From assembly GCF_011926545.1 (NCBI RefSeq), contig NZ_JAATIT010000004.1, positions 186,001-250,000 of the forward strand: 64,000 nt of DNA. The letters run 5' to 3'. This document shows positions 35,814-44,215 of this stretch, piece after piece (positions within the stretch are counted from its first letter, which is position 1; every line of letters starts with the position of its first letter). The notes beneath the pieces were generated by a model. The model worked only from the letters and a program-made list of their open reading frames with translations. It did not search any database and had not been told where the DNA came from. The position numbers were made by a program, and so were the translations under genes. Source of the DNA: Sphingopyxis italica. Lineage in GTDB: Bacteria; Pseudomonadota; Alphaproteobacteria; Sphingomonadales; Sphingomonadaceae.

Positions 35814-37271
35814 CTAAAACAGCCCCGGCAATTCGCGCTGCGCCGCGCTCGGGCGGTCGGGGACCAGCATGGTGGGCGGCGCCGCGACGGCGAAACGCCG
35901 GTCGCGCGAGGCGGTGCGGGCGCTCGCGTCGGCGATCCGCGTCGGGCAGGCATTGCCGGCGAGAAAGTCGATCGCGGCGCGGATCGACGCTTCGCGCGGG
36001 TCGCCGAGCGGGAAGCTCAGATCGTCGTTCGCGGCGCAGCTGTTCGCGATCTTCGGCGCCAGCCCGTCATAATAGTCGCTCTGGCCGCTCGCGTTGCCCG
36101 TGCCGAATGCGACGACGCGCATGCGGTCGTCGCATTCGGCCTTGTCGAGCGCGATCTGGCCGACCGGCTTGCCATAGGTGTTGCTGCCGACCAGCGTCAT
36201 ATCGGCGCCGAGCCAGGGCAGCATCGAATTGATCACCAGCTCGCTCGCCGATGCGGTCGACCCGGTGCCGATGAAGGCGATCCGCGTCGGCGCGATCGAT
36301 TGCGCGCCCGGATCGAAGCGATGTTCGTCGTCCTCGGCGGATTTGCTCGGCCGGAAACGCGTCTGCGAAAAGAGCTCGCCGGCGCGTCCCGCGCCCAGCA
36401 GGTCGCCCATCAGATTCGCCGTCGAAACGAGGCCGCCGCCATTATAGCGGAAATCGATGATGATGTCGGTGACGCCCTGCGCGCGGAAATCGGCAAAGGC
36501 GTTCGTCAACTGGCCGTCCGCCGACGCGATGAAGGTGCGGAGGTTCAGATAGCCATAACTCCGGCCGCCCTCGCTGATGATCTTGGCGCCATAGCGGTCC
36601 GACACCGGGTCGAGCGCATAGTCGGCCTTGGCGACGGTGACGTCGCGCGTGCCCGCCGCGTCGGTGATACGCAGCACGCGGCTCACCCCCGGGTCGTTCG
36701 CGCCGAGCGCATCGGTGAGTCCCTGGACTCCCTCGGCGGCGACGATGCTCGCGACGCTCCGCAAATTGCCGCTGCTCGTGCCGATCCCGACGATCGCGGT
36801 GCCGCGGTCGATCCCCGCCGCAAAGGCCGGCGCGCCTTCATAGGCTTCGGCGATGACGATGCGCTGATTGACCGAATCATAGGCCATGAGCACGCCGAAT
36901 CCCGCGCTCGATCCGTTCGCGAAGAAGGCGTTCTCCTCGGCGATCGAGGTGATGTAGGTGAAGAAACGATCCTTGTTCAGCGCGCGCGCCGGGGCGACCA
37001 GCGCATCGATATAGGATTGGACGTCGCCATAGGCCCCGGGGTTGACGCTCGCGACGTCGCCCGGGAACAGATACCATTCGTCGATCACCGCCTTGGCAAA
37101 GGATTGGCGCGAGGCGAGGGCGCACGTGGGCGTCGGGGTCGGCGTCGGGCTTGGGGTCGGGGTGACGGTGACGGGGCCGCCGCTCAATGTCCCTCCATCG
37201 CCGCCGCCGCACGATGCCAGCATCAGCGCCGCGAGCGTCACAGCCGCGACCGGCCGCCTCGACTTGACCAT
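35814..37271 (-). CDS. S41-family serine protease, lipoprotein
   Basis: A 485-residue exported protease. ATG 37271 follows a GGGGGAGAG site; the longer open frame upstream is a shadow. The lipobox LMLASC (about 16-21) predicts a lipid-anchored cysteine, then a Gly and Pro-Thr linker. A PDZ-like region spans about 110-200, and the peptidase domain has DIIIDFRYNGGG, the likely nucleophile in GSTASASELVINSM and the lysine in SNTYGKPVGQ, a Ser-Lys pair as in C-terminal processing proteases. The tail after about 450 is not recognisable. It stands alone, 32 bp downstream of rlmE. Confidence 0.9.
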   Translation of the reverse strand: MVKSRRPVAAVTLAALMLASCGGGDGGTLSGGPVTVTPTPSPTPTPTPTCALASRQSFAKAVIDEWYLFPGDVASVNPGAYGDVQSYIDALVAPARALNKDRFFTYITSIAEENAFFANGSSAGFGVLMAYDSVNQRIVIAEAYEGAPAFAAGIDRGTAIVGIGTSSGNLRSVASIVAAEGVQGLTDALGANDPGVSRVLRITDAAGTRDVTVAKADYALDPVSDRYGAKIISEGGRSYGYLNLRTFIASADGQLTNAFADFRAQGVTDIIIDFRYNGGGLVSTANLMGDLLGAGRAGELFSQTRFRPSKSAEDDEHRFDPGAQSIAPTRIAFIGTGSTASASELVINSMLPWLGADMTLVGSNTYGKPVGQIALDKAECDDRMRVVAFGTGNASGQSDYYDGLAPKIANSCAANDDLSFPLGDPREASIRAAIDFLAGNACPTRIADASARTASRDRRFAVAAPPTMLVPDRPSAAQRELPGLF

Positions 37272-37303
37272 CAAAACTCTCCCCCGGTTCGACCCTTCGA
37301 TGT

Positions 37304-38023
37304 TTACTCGGCTTCCGCCTCGCGATCCTTGTGCTGGCCCTTGAACCCCTGCGCGATGACATAGAGTTCGGGCGATCCCTTGCGGCTCGCGGGCGGCTTG
37401 GCGTGCTTTACCGTTGAAAAGTGTCGCTTTAGTAAAGTCAACAGCTCGCGGTCGGCGCCGCCCGCGAACACTTTCGCCACGAAAGCGCCGCCGGGCAGCA
37501 AATTCCGCACCGCGAAATCGGCGGCGGTTTCGGCGAGGCCGATCGTGCGCAGATGGTCGGTCTGCGGATGGCCGACGGTGTTCGCCGCCATGTCCGAAAT
37601 GACGAGGTCGGGCGCGCTGCCGAGCGCCTCGATCAGCGCATCGGGCGCGGCGTCGTCCATGAAATCCATCTCGAGAATCTCGACTCCCTCGATCGGCTCG
37701 CAGGCCAGCAGGTCGATCCCCGCGACGCGCGCGCGGGGATTCGCCTTGCGCACGACCTGCGACCAGCCGCCGGGCGTGATGCCCAGGTCGACGACCGCAC
37801 GCGCTTTCTTGAGCAAGCCGAATTTCTCGTCGATCTCGATCAGCTTGTACGCGGCGCGCGAGCGATAGCCCTCGGCTTGCGCGCGGCGCACATAAGGGTC
37901 GTTCAATTGCCGTTGCAGCCAGCGCGTCGACGACACGCTGCGCTTCTTCGCGGTCTTGACCCGCACATGCAGCCCGCCGCGCCCCCCCGATCCTTTGGCG
38001 CTGCCGCCCTTGCCGCCGCTCAT
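37304..38023 (-). CDS. rlmE: 23S rRNA 2'-O-methyltransferase (RlmE/FtsJ)
   Basis: A 239-residue SAM-dependent methyltransferase of the FtsJ family that methylates U2552 of 23S rRNA. The K-D-K-E tetrad is visible: K in RSRAAYKLIEIDEKF, D in LVISDMAANTVG, K in GGAFVAKVFAGG, E in KGSPELYVIAQGF. The SAM-binding loop reads VVDLGITPGGWSQV, where family members usually have LGAAPGGWSQV. The Gly-rich basic N-terminus (about 1-30) is an extension. The start overlaps the ppx stop by 4 bp (ATGA). Confidence 0.94.
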   Translation of the reverse strand: MSGGKGGSAKGSGGRGGLHVRVKTAKKRSVSSTRWLQRQLNDPYVRRAQAEGYRSRAAYKLIEIDEKFGLLKKARAVVDLGITPGGWSQVVRKANPRARVAGIDLLACEPIEGVEILEMDFMDDAAPDALIEALGSAPDLVISDMAANTVGHPQTDHLRTIGLAETAADFAVRNLLPGGAFVAKVFAGGADRELLTLLKRHFSTVKHAKPPASRKGSPELYVIAQGFKGQHKDREAEAE

Positions 38024-39099
38024 TTGCGATATTCGCGGCGCGTGACGGGAATGTCGCGGCCCTGCATCGCCAGCGTGCGCAATATGCCTTCGCGGATGCC
38101 GCGGTCGGCGACGCCGACGCGCGCGGCGGGCCACAGGTCGATGATGCTCTCGAGGATCGCACAGCCCGCGACGACCAGATCGGCGCGCTCGCGGCCGATG
38201 CAGGCGATTTCGGCGCGGTCGGCGATGCTCGCGTCGGCGAGGCGGCGGCTGATGTCGCGCATCGCGTCGGTGGGGACGACGAGCCCGTCGACCGCGCGCC
38301 GGTCGTAACGCGGCAGGTCGAGGAAGACGCTGGCGAGCGTCGTCACCGTGCCGCTGGTGCCGAGCAGGCGCAGCGGCTCGCCGGCAAAGCGTTCGGCGCG
38401 TGCGGCAAAGGCGGCAAAGGCCTCGCGCGTCACGCCGCGCATATGCGCATAGGCGGCCTGCCGGCCCGCCAGGCTGTCTTCGGGCAGCGGGGCGTGCTCG
38501 GTCAGCGACACGACGCCCCACGGCACGCTGATCCAGTCGTGAATCCGGACGTCCTGGTCGGACACATCGACGTGCATCAGCTCGGTCGAGCCGCCGCCGA
38601 TGTCGAAGATCAGCGCCGGGCCTTCGCCGGGTTCCATCAGATTGTGGCAGCCGAGGACCGCCAGCTTCGCTTCCTCGGCGGCCGAGATGATGTCGAGCAC
38701 GATGCCCGTCTCGCGCCGGACGCGTTCGGCCAGCTCCGCGCCGTTGCTCGCGCGGCGGCACGCCTCGGTCGCGACCGCGCGCGACAGCGAGACATGGCGG
38801 CGCCGCAGCTTGTCGGCGCAGATCGTCAGCGCGGCGACGGTGCGGTCCATCGCGGCGTCGCTGATCCGCCCGCTGCCGTGAAGCCCTTCGCCCAGCCGCA
38901 CGATGCGCGAAAAGGCATCGATCACGACCAACTCGCCATTTTGCGGGCGCGCAATGAGGAGCCGGCAATTGTTCGTGCCAAGGTCGATCGCGGCATAGCT
39001 GCGCGGCCGCGTCACCGGCATCGGGCGCACGTCGCCGCCCGTTTTTCGTCCTTGACCCGCCGGGCCGGGCCGCGGCGGTCGCCCTGATGGCGCTGCCAT
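38020..39099 (-). CDS. ppx: Exopolyphosphatase / guanosine-pentaphosphate phosphohydrolase (Ppx/GppA)
   Basis: An ASKHA-fold phosphatase of up to 359 residues acting on polyphosphate and/or pppGpp. Motifs: AAIDLGTNNCRLLIA, GIVLDIISAAEEAKLAVLG, LIFDIGGGSTELMH and LGTSGTVTTLA. Start choice is uncertain. ATG 39099 is the first that fits downstream of the candidate promoter at 39113-39141; ATG 39108 would be upstream of its likely start site, and ATG 39021 begins ten residues before the first motif. Its stop overlaps rlmE, suggesting co-transcription. Confidence 0.88.
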   Translation of the reverse strand: MAAPSGRPPRPGPAGQGRKTGGDVRPMPVTRPRSYAAIDLGTNNCRLLIARPQNGELVVIDAFSRIVRLGEGLHGSGRISDAAMDRTVAALTICADKLRRRHVSLSRAVATEACRRASNGAELAERVRRETGIVLDIISAAEEAKLAVLGCHNLMEPGEGPALIFDIGGGSTELMHVDVSDQDVRIHDWISVPWGVVSLTEHAPLPEDSLAGRQAAYAHMRGVTREAFAAFAARAERFAGEPLRLLGTSGTVTTLASVFLDLPRYDRRAVDGLVVPTDAMRDISRRLADASIADRAEIACIGRERADLVVAGCAILESIIDLWPAARVGVADRGIREGILRTLAMQGRDIPVTRREYRK

Positions 39100-39112
39100 T
39101 TGCCGCATGGCT

Positions 39113-39141
39113 ATTATACCTGTCTGCTCACGCGTCCGCAA
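39113..39141 (-). promoter_or_regulatory. Candidate ppx-rlmE promoter
   Basis: On the minus strand TTGCGG (39141-39136) is separated by 17 bp from a perfect TATAAT (39118-39113). Predicted transcription would start only a few bases before ATG 39099, giving a very short leader. Confidence 0.5.
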
Positions 39142-39220
39142 AACCGCGGACGTGCACTTGCGGCAAACCTAGGCTTCCCGCGCCGTCATGGCAAGGCCTC
39201 CGCCCCCGGATCCTCGGCGC

Positions 39221-39255
39221 AAAGAAAAACCCCGCCCGGCGAAAGCCGGACGGGG
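39221..39255 (-). terminator. Rho-independent terminator after the glycine-zipper gene
   Basis: On the minus strand CCCCGTCCGGC-TTTC-GCCGGGCGGGG forms an 11-bp GC-rich stem (one mismatch) directly followed by TTTTTCTTT. It is about 40 bp past the stop of the gene at 39297-39698. Confidence 0.85.
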
Positions 39256-39296
39256 CGAAAGGGGGAGAGGAAATTATTGGGGGTCGGGACAGCCTC

Positions 39297-39698
39297 TTAA
39301 CGGCAGCCGTCATTCCCCTTGTCGATCGCGCGGCCGGCGAGGGCGCCGACGGCGCCGCCGATGATCGTGCCGACCGTGCGGTCGCCGCGACCCGCGATTT
39401 CGTGGCCGGCGAGGCCACCCGCGATCGCGCCGATAATGGTGCCGCCGGTGCCCTTGTCGCACTGGCGATAGTTGCGGCGGTCGCCGCGGTAATAATTGCG
39501 GTTCGAACGATAATCGCGGCGGTTGTCGCGGCGATAGTCGCGGCGGTCGTAACGGCGGTCGTCGCGGCCATAGCGGGCATCATAGCTCGAATAGCCGTCG
39601 CGGTCGTACCAGCCGTTCTGCGCCGCGGCGGGAGTTGCCAAGCCCAGCGTCGCGGTGGACATCAGGGCGGCGATCGAGAGAGTCACCATCTTTTTCAT
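39297..39698 (-). CDS. Glycine-zipper 2TM surface protein
   Basis: A 133-residue exported protein. ATG 39698 is preferred over 39704 because AAGGAG is 7 nt upstream of it and only 1 nt from the other. A signal peptide (MKKMVTLSIAALMSTATLG, cleavage near AAAQN) is followed by a Tyr/Arg/Asp-rich low-complexity stretch (about 30-78) and then a glycine-zipper segment GGTIIGAIAGGLAGHEIAG and VGTIIGGAVGALAGRAID, as in rickettsial 17-kDa antigen-like proteins. Probably an outer-membrane-associated protein; function unknown. It is monocistronic, with a clear terminator. Confidence 0.85.
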   Translation of the reverse strand: MKKMVTLSIAALMSTATLGLATPAAAQNGWYDRDGYSSYDARYGRDDRRYDRRDYRRDNRRDYRSNRNYYRGDRRNYRQCDKGTGGTIIGAIAGGLAGHEIAGRGDRTVGTIIGGAVGALAGRAIDKGNDGCR

Positions 39699-39861
39699 CG
39701 TCATTCTCCTTTTTCGTCGTTTGGCCCTTCGGGGCTGTGGTCGATGAAGATGTTTTGCCCGATTCGCATTGAGCGAAGCCTGAACATCATTGTTGGCTGC
39801 CGTTCAGCTTCCGGCGCCGAAACGCTTTCCTTTCGCATCCGCGCACCCTAACCCCGCCGCG

Positions 39862-40875
39862 ATGCGCCGCCGCCTCCTCACCGCCGCCCTGATCTTTGCC
39901 CTCCTCGGGCCGATGCCCGGCACCGTCCTGCGCTTTACCGAAATCGACCTGACCCAAAGCATCGCCGCGCGCCCGATCGCCTTCGCGCCGGAAAAGGAGG
40001 GTGCGGTCCGCTTCGTGCGCGGCTGGCACCTCGTCAGCCCGAACAGCCGCTTCGGCGGCTTCTCGGCGCTCGCGCGGATCGGGGCGGACCGATTTCAGCT
40101 CGTCGGCGACAATGGCTATGGGACGCGCCTGACGCTCGATTTGCGGGGAGCGGTTTCCGATGTCCGGATTCGGCCGCTGCCGACCCCCGACGGGCGCCCG
40201 GCGCGCAAGTCGATGATCGATGCCGAGGCGATGTTCGTCGATCCCGCCAGCGGCAAAAGCTGGATCGCGCTCGAGGGGATCAACCAGATCTGGCGGCTCG
40301 ACGCCGACCTCGCGGCCATCGAAGCGCGCCGCAAGCTGCCCCGGCCGCGCTGGCCCTCGAATCGCGGCCCCGAAGCGATGGTGCGGCTCACCGACGGCCG
40401 CACGCTCGTTCTTTCGGAAGACGCCGACGATGATCCGCGCGGGCGCGAGGCGCTGCTCTATATCGGCGATCCGGCCGAGCCCGGCCCGGCCCCGACCCGC
40501 TTCTTCTACGCATCGGACGGCCGCGGTGCCGTCAGCGATGCCGCGTCGCTGCCCGACGGGCGCATCCTCCTCGTCCACCGGCGGCTCGGTTTCGATCCGG
40601 TGTTCACGACGATCCTGTCGGTCGCCGATCCCGCCGACATTGGTAAAGATGCCATCCTGCGATCGCGGACGATCGGCCGCGTGCCCCGGCCGCTCGCCGA
40701 AAATTACGAGGGCGCGGCCGTGTCGGTCGAAAACGGACACACCTTCCTCTGGCTCGTCGCCGACAATAATTTCAACGTCTGGCAGCGCAGCCTGCTGCTG
40801 CAGTTCGAGCTGGTAGATTTGCCGCCGAAAGGACGCCAGACAGCAAAAAGGCCGCGCGGTAATCCGGCGGCCTGA
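39862..40875 (+). CDS. Phytase-like esterase family protein
   Basis: A 337-residue protein from ATG 39862, which begins the signal-like segment MRRRLLTAALIFALLGP; the open frame extends 24 codons upstream without a ribosome site. It resembles the 'esterase-like activity of phytase' family (beta-propeller): FGGFSALARIGADRFQLVGD, MIDAEAMFVDPASGKSWIALEG, NRGPEAMVRLTDGR and ENYEGAAVSVENG. Substrate unknown. Its last codons contain the terminator hairpin of the convergent rpmB gene. The 163 bp before it show nothing I can assign. Confidence 0.78.
   Translation: MRRRLLTAALIFALLGPMPGTVLRFTEIDLTQSIAARPIAFAPEKEGAVRFVRGWHLVSPNSRFGGFSALARIGADRFQLVGDNGYGTRLTLDLRGAVSDVRIRPLPTPDGRPARKSMIDAEAMFVDPASGKSWIALEGINQIWRLDADLAAIEARRKLPRPRWPSNRGPEAMVRLTDGRTLVLSEDADDDPRGREALLYIGDPAEPGPAPTRFFYASDGRGAVSDAASLPDGRILLVHRRLGFDPVFTTILSVADPADIGKDAILRSRTIGRVPRPLAENYEGAAVSVENGHTFLWLVADNNFNVWQRSLLLQFELVDLPPKGRQTAKRPRGNPAA
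40845..40873 (-). terminator. Rho-independent terminator of rpmB
   Basis: On the minus strand AGGCCGC, an 11-nt loop and GCGGCCT are followed by TTTTT. It overlaps the 3' end of the convergent phytase-like gene. Confidence 0.75.
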
Positions 40876-40899
40876 TTGCATCGGCAATTCGAAGGAGCG

Positions 40900-41193
40900 T
40901 TAAGCGGCCTTTTCGGCCAGCTTCTTCGTCACTTCCTTCTTCACCTTGCGGGCGTTCGACGACAGCTGGTCGTCGCCGGCCTTCAGCAGCCAGTTGTCGA
41001 GGCCGCCATTATGCTCGACCGAACGCAGGCCGTGCGTCGACACGCGCAGCTTGACGCCCTTGCCGAGCGCGTCCGACAGCAACGTCACATTCTGCAGGTT
41101 CGGCAGGAAGGTGCGCTTGGTCTTGTTGTTGGCGTGGCTGACATTGTGGCCAACCTGGCGGCCCTTGCCGGTCAGTTCGCAGATGCGCGACAT
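40900..41193 (-). CDS. rpmB: 50S ribosomal protein L28
   Basis: A 97-residue basic ribosomal protein. The start [27 protein letters not shown] is the L28 signature (shown here as consecutive short parts: [22 protein letters not shown]), followed by the [10 protein letters not shown] strand and [20 protein letters not shown]. Expected role: large-subunit assembly. It is monocistronic with its own candidate promoter and terminator. Confidence 0.97.
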   Translation of the reverse strand: MSRICELTGKGRQVGHNVSHANNKTKRTFLPNLQNVTLLSDALGKGVKLRVSTHGLRSVEHNGGLDNWLLKAGDDQLSSNARKVKKEVTKKLAEKAA

Positions 41194-41303
41194 GGTCTTC
41201 GTCCTCGTCTAAAAAACTGGGTCAAAAAAATTTCAGGTCGGCGTCCGGACACTTCCCGTAAAACGGGGAGCACAAGACCGGAGTGAGCCGGGAAAGGCGC
41301 GCG

Positions 41304-41331
41304 CTTATCGGCTTGCCGGAGATTCGTCAAG
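41304..41331 (-). promoter_or_regulatory. Candidate rpmB promoter
   Basis: On the minus strand CTTGAC (41331-41326) and GATAAG (41309-41304) are 16 bp apart. The 110-nt leader carries a small hairpin (CCCGT-TTT-ACGGG, near 41264-41276). A ribosomal-protein gene needs a strong promoter in this gap, which supports the call. Confidence 0.45.
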
Positions 41332-41347
41332 CGAATAGGGCGCTTTT

Positions 41348-41803
41348 ATGCCCTCGTTTCCGCTCCCCGAACCGATGCGCCGCGCGCTCGATCTCGCCCG
41401 CATCGCCGCCGAATGGGGCGAAGTGCCCGTCGGCGCGGTGATCGTCAAGGACGGTGCCGTCATCGCCGAGGGCCACAACCGCCCGCGAGAATCGCATGAT
41501 CCGACCGCACACGCCGAAATCGTCGCGATTCGCATGGCGGCGGCGAAGCTCGGCAACGAACGCCTCGACGGCTGCGACCTCTATGTGACGCTCGAACCCT
41601 GCGCGATGTGCGCGGGCGCGATCGCCCACGCGCGAATCGCGCGCCTCTATTACGGTGCCGATGATCCAAAGGGCGGCGCGGTCGTCCACGGCCCCCGCAC
41701 CTTCGCGCAGCCGACGATCCACCACCGGCCGGAGATTTACGACGGGATCGGCGAAGCGGAGGCGGCGGCGCTGCTCAGGGATTTCTTCGCCGCGCGGCGT
41801 TGA
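41348..41803 (+). CDS. tadA: tRNA-specific adenosine deaminase
   Basis: A 151-residue zinc deaminase that converts A34 to inosine in tRNA-Arg(ACG). The zinc and proton-shuttle motif HAEIVAIR (about 57-64) and PCAMCAGAIAHARI (about 86-99) are intact, and VPVGAVIVKDG is typical. Length and motif spacing match TadA rather than cytidine deaminases. It stands alone, divergent from rpmB across 154 bp. Confidence 0.93.
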   Translation: MPSFPLPEPMRRALDLARIAAEWGEVPVGAVIVKDGAVIAEGHNRPRESHDPTAHAEIVAIRMAAAKLGNERLDGCDLYVTLEPCAMCAGAIAHARIARLYYGADDPKGGAVVHGPRTFAQPTIHHRPEIYDGIGEAEAAALLRDFFAARR

Positions 41804-41809
41804 TCAGAT

Positions 41810-41964
41810 CTCACATAAAGACACAAAGAGAGCATCTTGTCCCCCGTTCGCCCTGAGCTTGTCGAAGGGCTGTTCTTTCTTTTGAGGCCCAAGGAGAACG
41901 GTGCTTCGACAAGCTCAGCACGAACGGTGTTGGGAGCAATGACCTCTTTGTGTCTTTGTGTGAG
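41810..41964. repeat. Nested intergenic inverted repeat
   Basis: The outer arms CTCACATAAAGACACAAAG.. (41810-41830) and its reverse complement (41944-41964) match at 20 of 21 positions. Inside is a second pair, CCGTTCGCCCTGAGCTTGTC.. (41844-41867) and its complement (41901-41924), 22 of 24. It lies between the convergent tadA and sirtuin genes. The AT-rich outer arms contrast with the surrounding GC content, so this may be a small non-autonomous mobile element with the inner unit inserted in it. Confidence 0.8.
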
Positions 41965-41989
41965 AAAAATTTGAGGAAACTGCGCTCGG

Positions 41990-42694
41990 CTATTGTTCCA
42001 ACACCTCTTCCACCCACGCCGGCACCAGCGCCGTCGCCGGCCCGTGCCGCGCCTCGTCGAACCAGTAGCTCCCCTGGCTCGGCTCCATATTGAGCTCAAG
42101 CGTCCTCGCCCCCGCCGCGCGCGCCTCGCGCACGAACCCCGCGGCGGGATAAACCGCGCCCGACGTCCCGATCGACACGAACAGGTCGGCGCGATTGAGC
42201 GCATGGTAAATCTCGTCCATCCGGTACGGCATCTCGCCAAACCAGACGATGTCGGGGCGAAGATGCCCGGCCACGCCGCACGCGCTGCACGCGGGGCGAT
42301 CCAGCAGCGGCCCCGTCCACAGGCTGCGCACGTCGCATCCGGTGCACCAGGCATTGAGATGCTCGCCGTGCATGTGGAGCAGCCGCTTCGCCCCCGCACG
42401 CTCGTGCAGATCGTCGACATTCTGCGTGATGATCAGCAGTTCGCCTGGCCATTCGGCGTCGAGCCGCGCCAGCGCGCGGTGCGCCGCATTGGGCTCCTTG
42501 GTCTGGATCGCCTCGCGCCGCATGTCGTAAAAGCGCAGCACCAGGTCGGGATCGCGCGCAAAGGCCTCGGGGGTCGCGACATCCTCGACGCGGTGCTGTT
42601 CCCACAGGCCGCCGGCGTCGCGAAACGTGTCGATGCCGCTTTCGGCGGACACGCCCGCGCCGGTCAGGATGACGATATTCTGGATAGGGCTCAT
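41990..42694 (-). CDS. cobB: Sirtuin NAD-dependent deacylase (CobB-type)
   Basis: A 234-residue Sir2 protein removing acyl groups from lysines with NAD+. Motifs: GAGVSAESGIDTFRDAGGLW, ITQNVDDLHERAGA with the NAD-binding Asn-Asp, the catalytic histidine in HMHGEH, and zinc cysteines CTGC and CSAC. The FYDMRR segment (Tyr-x2-Arg) corresponds to the pair that lets SIRT5 and E. coli CobB accept succinyl- and malonyl-lysine, so desuccinylase activity is plausible. Not part of the B12 cluster despite the name. Confidence 0.93.
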   Translation of the reverse strand: MSPIQNIVILTGAGVSAESGIDTFRDAGGLWEQHRVEDVATPEAFARDPDLVLRFYDMRREAIQTKEPNAAHRALARLDAEWPGELLIITQNVDDLHERAGAKRLLHMHGEHLNAWCTGCDVRSLWTGPLLDRPACSACGVAGHLRPDIVWFGEMPYRMDEIYHALNRADLFVSIGTSGAVYPAAGFVREARAAGARTLELNMEPSQGSYWFDEARHGPATALVPAWVEEVLEQ

Positions 42695-42707
42695 GCGCCC
42701 TCTCTAT

Positions 42708-42788
42708 CCGCTCGTGTCGAGCGAAGTCGAGACACCCACCGAAATGGCGTGAGGCGAGGGGCATCTCGACTTCGCTCGATGCGAACGG
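42708..42788. repeat. Intergenic inverted repeat, GAGCGAAGTCGAGA family, copy 1
   Basis: The left arm CCGCTCGTGTCGAGCGAAGT.. (42708-42736) pairs with a right arm ending ..ATGCGAACGG (42761-42788). Same family as 47676-47755, with the two arm types swapped: one arm carries TGTCGAGCGAAGTCGAGACA, the other CATCGAGCGAAGTCGAGATG. It lies between the sirtuin and dapB, which diverge. Confidence 0.8.
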
Positions 42789-42820
42789 CTAAGGGGGGAG
42801 CGAAGGATAGGGGACGCACC

Positions 42821-43555
42821 ATGACCAGCATCGGCATTATCGGCAGCGAAGGGCGGATGGGCGTCGCGCTCGCCGCCGCGATCTCCGAGGCGGGACAGCG
42901 CAGCTGCGGCGTCGATCGCGGCGGCAATATCGTCCGGCTCGCAAGCGAAAGCGACGTGCTCGTCGATTTCTCCTCGCCCGCCGCGCTCGAAGCGACGCTC
43001 GACGCATGCGTCGCGGCAAAGAAGCCGATCGTTATCGGCACGACGGGGCTTGAGGAGCGCCACCATTATCTGATCGACGATGCCGCGCAGGATATTGCGG
43101 TGCTCCAGACCGGCAACACCTCGCTCGGTGTCACTTTGCTCGCACATCTGGTGCGCGAGGCGGCGGCGCGGCTCGATCCCGAATATGATATCGAGATCGT
43201 CGAGATGCACCACAGGAACAAGGTCGACGCGCCCAGCGGCACCGCGCTGCTGCTCGGGCAGGCGGCGGCCGAAGGGCGGCGCATCGACCTCGCCAAATGT
43301 TCGGAACGCGGCCGCGACGGCGTCACCGGCGTGCGCGGTCACGGCAAGATCGGCTTCGCGAGCCTGCGCGGCGGCACCGTCGCGGGCGACCATGACGTGA
43401 TCTTCGCGGGCCCCGAGGAGATGATCACGCTTTCCCATCGCGCCGAAAACCGCATGATCTTCGCGCGCGGCGCGGTCCGCGCGGCGCTGTGGCTGATGAA
43501 CCAGAAGCCCGATCGCTACACGATGCCGCAGGTGCTGGGGCTGTCCGAAAGGTGA
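42821..43555 (+). CDS. dapB: 4-hydroxy-tetrahydrodipicolinate reductase
   Basis: A 244-residue NAD(P)H-dependent enzyme of the lysine/diaminopimelate pathway. It starts MTSIGIIGSEGRMG (Rossmann motif) and contains DFSSPAAL, IGTTGLEE, TGNTSLGVTLL and the signature EIVEMHHRNKVDAPSGTALL. An AAGGGGGGAGCG site and start ATG fit. Slightly shorter than the E. coli protein, but all motifs are present. The final 4 bp overlap nth (GTGA), so the two are probably co-transcribed. Confidence 0.96.
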   Translation: MTSIGIIGSEGRMGVALAAAISEAGQRSCGVDRGGNIVRLASESDVLVDFSSPAALEATLDACVAAKKPIVIGTTGLEERHHYLIDDAAQDIAVLQTGNTSLGVTLLAHLVREAAARLDPEYDIEIVEMHHRNKVDAPSGTALLLGQAAAEGRRIDLAKCSERGRDGVTGVRGHGKIGFASLRGGTVAGDHDVIFAGPEEMITLSHRAENRMIFARGAVRAALWLMNQKPDRYTMPQVLGLSER

Positions 43556-44208
43556 AGAAAGCCGATATTTTCGAATTCTACCGCCGCCTCGCCGAGCTCA
43601 ACCCCAGCCCCGAGACCGAGCTGGAGTTCGGCAACACCTATCAACTGCTCGTCGCGGTCGTGCTCTCGGCGCAGGCGACCGACGTCGGGGTGAACAAGGC
43701 GACGCGGCGGCTGTTTCAGGAGGTGAAGACACCCCGGCAAATGGTCGATCTCGGCGAAGATGGTCTCAAACAGCACATCAAGACGATCGGGCTGTTCAAT
43801 GCGAAGGCGAAGAATGTCATCGGCCTCAGCGAAATCCTCGTCCGCGACTTCGGCGGCGAAGTCCCCGCCGACCGCGACACGCTCGTCGAGCTTCCCGGCG
43901 TCGGGCGCAAGACCGCCAATGTCGTGATGAACTGCGCCTTCGGGGCGGAGACTTTCGCGGTCGACACGCATATTTTCCGCGTCGGCAACCGCACCGGCCT
44001 CGCGCCGGGCAAGACGGTGCTCGCGGTCGAAAAAAAGCTCGACAAGGAAACCCCGGCGCCCTTCCGCGTCGGCGCGCACCACTGGCTGATCCTCCACGGC
44101 CGCTACATCTGCAAGGCGCGCACCCCCGAATGCTGGCGCTGCCCGGTGATCGACCTCTGCCGCTACAAGCCGAAAACGCCGCCGCCGAAGGGGTGGAAGG
44201 CGGCCTAG
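43552..44208 (+). CDS. nth: Endonuclease III
   Basis: A 218-residue DNA glycosylase/AP lyase for oxidised pyrimidines. The helix-hairpin-helix LVELPGVGRKTANVV contains the catalytic lysine, and the aspartate is in FAVDTHIFRVGNR. The [4Fe-4S] cluster loop is intact (C-x6-C-x2-C-x5-C: CKARTPECWRCPVIDLC). GTG 43552 overlaps the dapB stop, and the family start VKKADIFEFYRRL follows; the longer open frame reaches into dapB. Confidence 0.96.
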   Translation: MKKADIFEFYRRLAELNPSPETELEFGNTYQLLVAVVLSAQATDVGVNKATRRLFQEVKTPRQMVDLGEDGLKQHIKTIGLFNAKAKNVIGLSEILVRDFGGEVPADRDTLVELPGVGRKTANVVMNCAFGAETFAVDTHIFRVGNRTGLAPGKTVLAVEKKLDKETPAPFRVGAHHWLILHGRYICKARTPECWRCPVIDLCRYKPKTPPPKGWKAA

Positions 44209-44215
44209 CCTTGTG

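Noticed and set aside
39230-39255. Hairpin considered as another copy of the intergenic inverted-repeat families.
   Set aside because: It is short and followed by a T-tract just past a gene end, so an intrinsic terminator explains it better.
41990-42694. Sirtuin (cobB) as part of the cobalamin gene set.
   Set aside because: The name overlaps, but the Sir2 motifs are unambiguous and it lies outside the riboswitch-led operon.
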